Source: Gammaproteobacteria bacterium (GTDB lineage: Bacteria > Pseudomonadota > Gammaproteobacteria > Pseudomonadales > Azotimanducaceae). From it: 8,074 bases of DNA. The translations under genes were made by a program, and so were the position numbers. The DNA lies in NCBI GenBank assembly GCA_027295975.1, contig JAPUJX010000579.1:1-8074 (forward strand). The letters are read 5' to 3'. Under the pieces are notes generated by a model that made no database searches, was not told the DNA's origin, and worked only from the letters and a program-made list of their open reading frames with translations. Positions within the stretch are counted from its first letter, which is position 1, and the number at the start of each line of letters is the position of its first letter. Positions 6,592-8,074 of this stretch are shown here, in pieces.

Positions 6592-8074
6592 TTACAGGGT
6601 GTTCAGCGAGTCGAGTTGCGCCTGCAGCGTCGCGAGTGCTGCACGTGTCTCCTCGGCTTTGTTTCGTACTTTGGCAACCACCTCCCGGGGCGCTTTCGCA
6701 ACGAAGTTCTCATCTTCGAGCTTCGCTTCCTGGCGATTGAGATCCTGCTCCTTCTTCTGGACTTCTTTAGCGAGTCGTGCCCGTTCGGCTTCGACATCTA
6801 TGAGGCCGCCAAGGGGCACCATCACCTTGAGATCGCCGACCAGGGTCAAAGCGTTGGGGGGTGGCTCTGTCTCGTCCTCCAGCCATTGAATGTCGTCGAT
6901 ATTGGCAAGTCGCTTGAAGAGCGACTCGGTGCTTGCCGATAGTTGCCGGTCGTTTCTGGAGCCACCTTGAAACAACAGGCTCACCGCCTGATCGGGTTTG
7001 ATGTTGGCTTCGCCGCGAATGTTGCGTACTCCGACCACAACCCCTTTGAGCCAGGTTATGGCCCCATCGGCTTCGGCGTCTTCGGGGAATTCATCGGCAT
7101 CCGGGAACGGCTGTAACATGATCGTCGGATGGTTGTTGCCGATCAGCGGGGCTACCTCGCGCCAGATGGTTTCGGTGATGAACGGTATGATCGGGTGTGC
7201 CACTCGCAGCAGAACCTCGAGTACCCCCAGGAGCGTTTGCCGTGTTCCCCGAATAACCCCGGGATCCGCGCTTTCATCCCAGAGCACGGGCTTGGTGAGT
7301 TCGAGGTACCAATCGCAGTATTCGTGCCAGACGAACTCGTAAACCGTATTGGCGTAAAGGTCGAAACGATAAGCGTCGATGGCGTGTTCGGAGGTCCCTA
7401 TCAGATGATGGCTGCGCGAAAGGATCCACCGATCCGCCAGGCTCAAGACTACCTCACCTTCGAGGTCGGCTTCCCGGCAATTCATCAGAACGAATCGGGC
7501 GGCGTTCCACAGCTTGTTACAGAACTTCCGATACCCATCAATACGGTTGAGATCGAAACGGATATCACGCCCCGTGCTCGCGAGCGCGCAGTAGGTGAAC
7601 CGCATCGCATCGGTACCGTATGAGGGCACACCATTCGGAAAATCTTTTCGTATGGCCTTCTCGATAGCGGGCGCCATCTGAGGCTGGGTGAGGTTTGTGG
7701 TTCGTTTGGCAATCAGGTCCTCGAGGCTGATGCCGTCGACGAGGTCCAACGGATCGAGGCCGTTGCCTTTGGTCTTGGACAACTTCCGGCCTTCCGAGTC
7801 CCGAACCATTCCGGTTATATAAACCTTCTTGAATGGAATTTCGCCGGTGAACTTGAGGGTCATCATGATCATCCGGGCTACCCAGAAGAAAATAATGTCA
7901 TGTCCGGTAACGAGAACGTCCGTGGGGTGATAGCGGGAGAGTTCTTCGGTTTCCTCCGGCCAGCCGAGGGTCGCGAAACTCCACAACGACGAAGAGAACC
8001 AGGTGTCGAGGACGTCGGGATCCCGCGTCAGGGTCGTTTCGTCGCTCAGTCCGTATTTGGTGCGAGCTTCCGTT
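6592..8074 (-). CDS. valS: Valyl-tRNA synthetase, C-terminal half (5' end outside window)
   Basis: ValRS attaches valine to tRNA-Val in the cytoplasm. The frame is open to the right edge (first full codon at 8073), giving 493 residues, about half of the roughly 950 expected. In order: DPDVLDTWFSSS and FATLGWPEET (end of the editing/catalytic insert region); TGHDIIFFWVARMIMM (class I catalytic core); GRKLSKTKGN, the KMSKS-loop position (bases 7771-7785), here KLSKT; LDPLDLVDGISLEDL and PQMAPAIEKAIRKDFPNG (typical of the gammaproteobacterial enzyme); GTDAMRFTYCALASTGRDI; then the anticodon-binding helical domain (CNKLWNAARFVLMN, FVWHEYCDWYLELTKP, HPIIPFITETIW). The last 60 residues (VEAERARLAKEV onward) form the charged coiled-coil arm that contacts tRNA in this family. 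It ends at TAA 6594-6592. The N-terminal HIGH motif is off the window. No terminator is evident downstream. Confidence 0.97.
   Translation of the reverse strand, partial: TEARTKYGLSDETTLTRDPDVLDTWFSSSLWSFATLGWPEETEELSRYHPTDVLVTGHDIIFFWVARMIMMTLKFTGEIPFKKVYITGMVRDSEGRKLSKTKGNGLDPLDLVDGISLEDLIAKRTTNLTQPQMAPAIEKAIRKDFPNGVPSYGTDAMRFTYCALASTGRDIRFDLNRIDGYRKFCNKLWNAARFVLMNCREADLEGEVVLSLADRWILSRSHHLIGTSEHAIDAYRFDLYANTVYEFVWHEYCDWYLELTKPVLWDESADPGVIRGTRQTLLGVLEVLLRVAHPIIPFITETIWREVAPLIGNNHPTIMLQPFPDADEFPEDAEADGAITWLKGVVVGVRNIRGEANIKPDQAVSLLFQGGSRNDRQLSASTESLFKRLANIDDIQWLEDETEPPPNALTLVGDLKVMVPLGGLIDVEAERARLAKEVQKKEQDLNRQEAKLEDENFVAKAPREVVAKVRNKAEETRAALATLQAQLDSLNTL

Overview
The window is a chromosomal segment from a proteobacterium, most likely a gammaproteobacterium. 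The visible half of valyl-tRNA synthetase follows the gammaproteobacterial pattern, as recalled from the E. coli protein. A long DUF1631 protein and a LysR regulator also fit that group. Base composition looks moderately GC-rich and fairly even. I see no tRNA, rRNA, CRISPR array, insertion sequence or long repeat. Coding density is high, and the longest non-coding stretch is under 200 bases.

Layout from left to right. The C-terminal effector-binding half of a LysR-type regulator (+) runs in from the left edge. It converges on hemH (-), a ferrochelatase with a four-cysteine insert typical of [2Fe-2S] ferrochelatases. A divergent intergenic region of about 100 bases separates hemH from a rightward three-gene cluster. 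It carries a good sigma-70-like promoter for hemH and a weaker extended -10 for the other direction; the two share one palindromic -10 block. The rightward cluster is hisH, hisF and a PIG3-type NAD(P)H quinone oxidoreductase, with each junction overlapping by 7 bases (or 1 base at the second junction, depending on the start). This cluster converges on a 749-codon DUF1631 gene (-). Upstream of that gene, on the same strand and 178 bases away, lies the 3' half of valS (-), which runs off the right edge.

How the genes relate. HisH and HisF together form imidazole glycerol phosphate synthase, and the key active-site residues I checked in both are present. The other his genes that often flank them (hisB, hisA, hisI) are absent here, and HisF has sequence features I associate with a deltaproteobacterial-like branch. 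The pair may therefore be a relocated or second copy. The oxidoreductase is probably co-translated with them but has no known role in histidine synthesis. HemH (heme), ValS (translation) and the DUF1631 protein (function not established) look like independent core genes. I found no clear new multi-gene system. The items most worth a second look are the orphan hisHF-oxidoreductase cluster, the iron-sulfur ferrochelatase and the DUF1631 protein with its C-terminal beta-rich domain.
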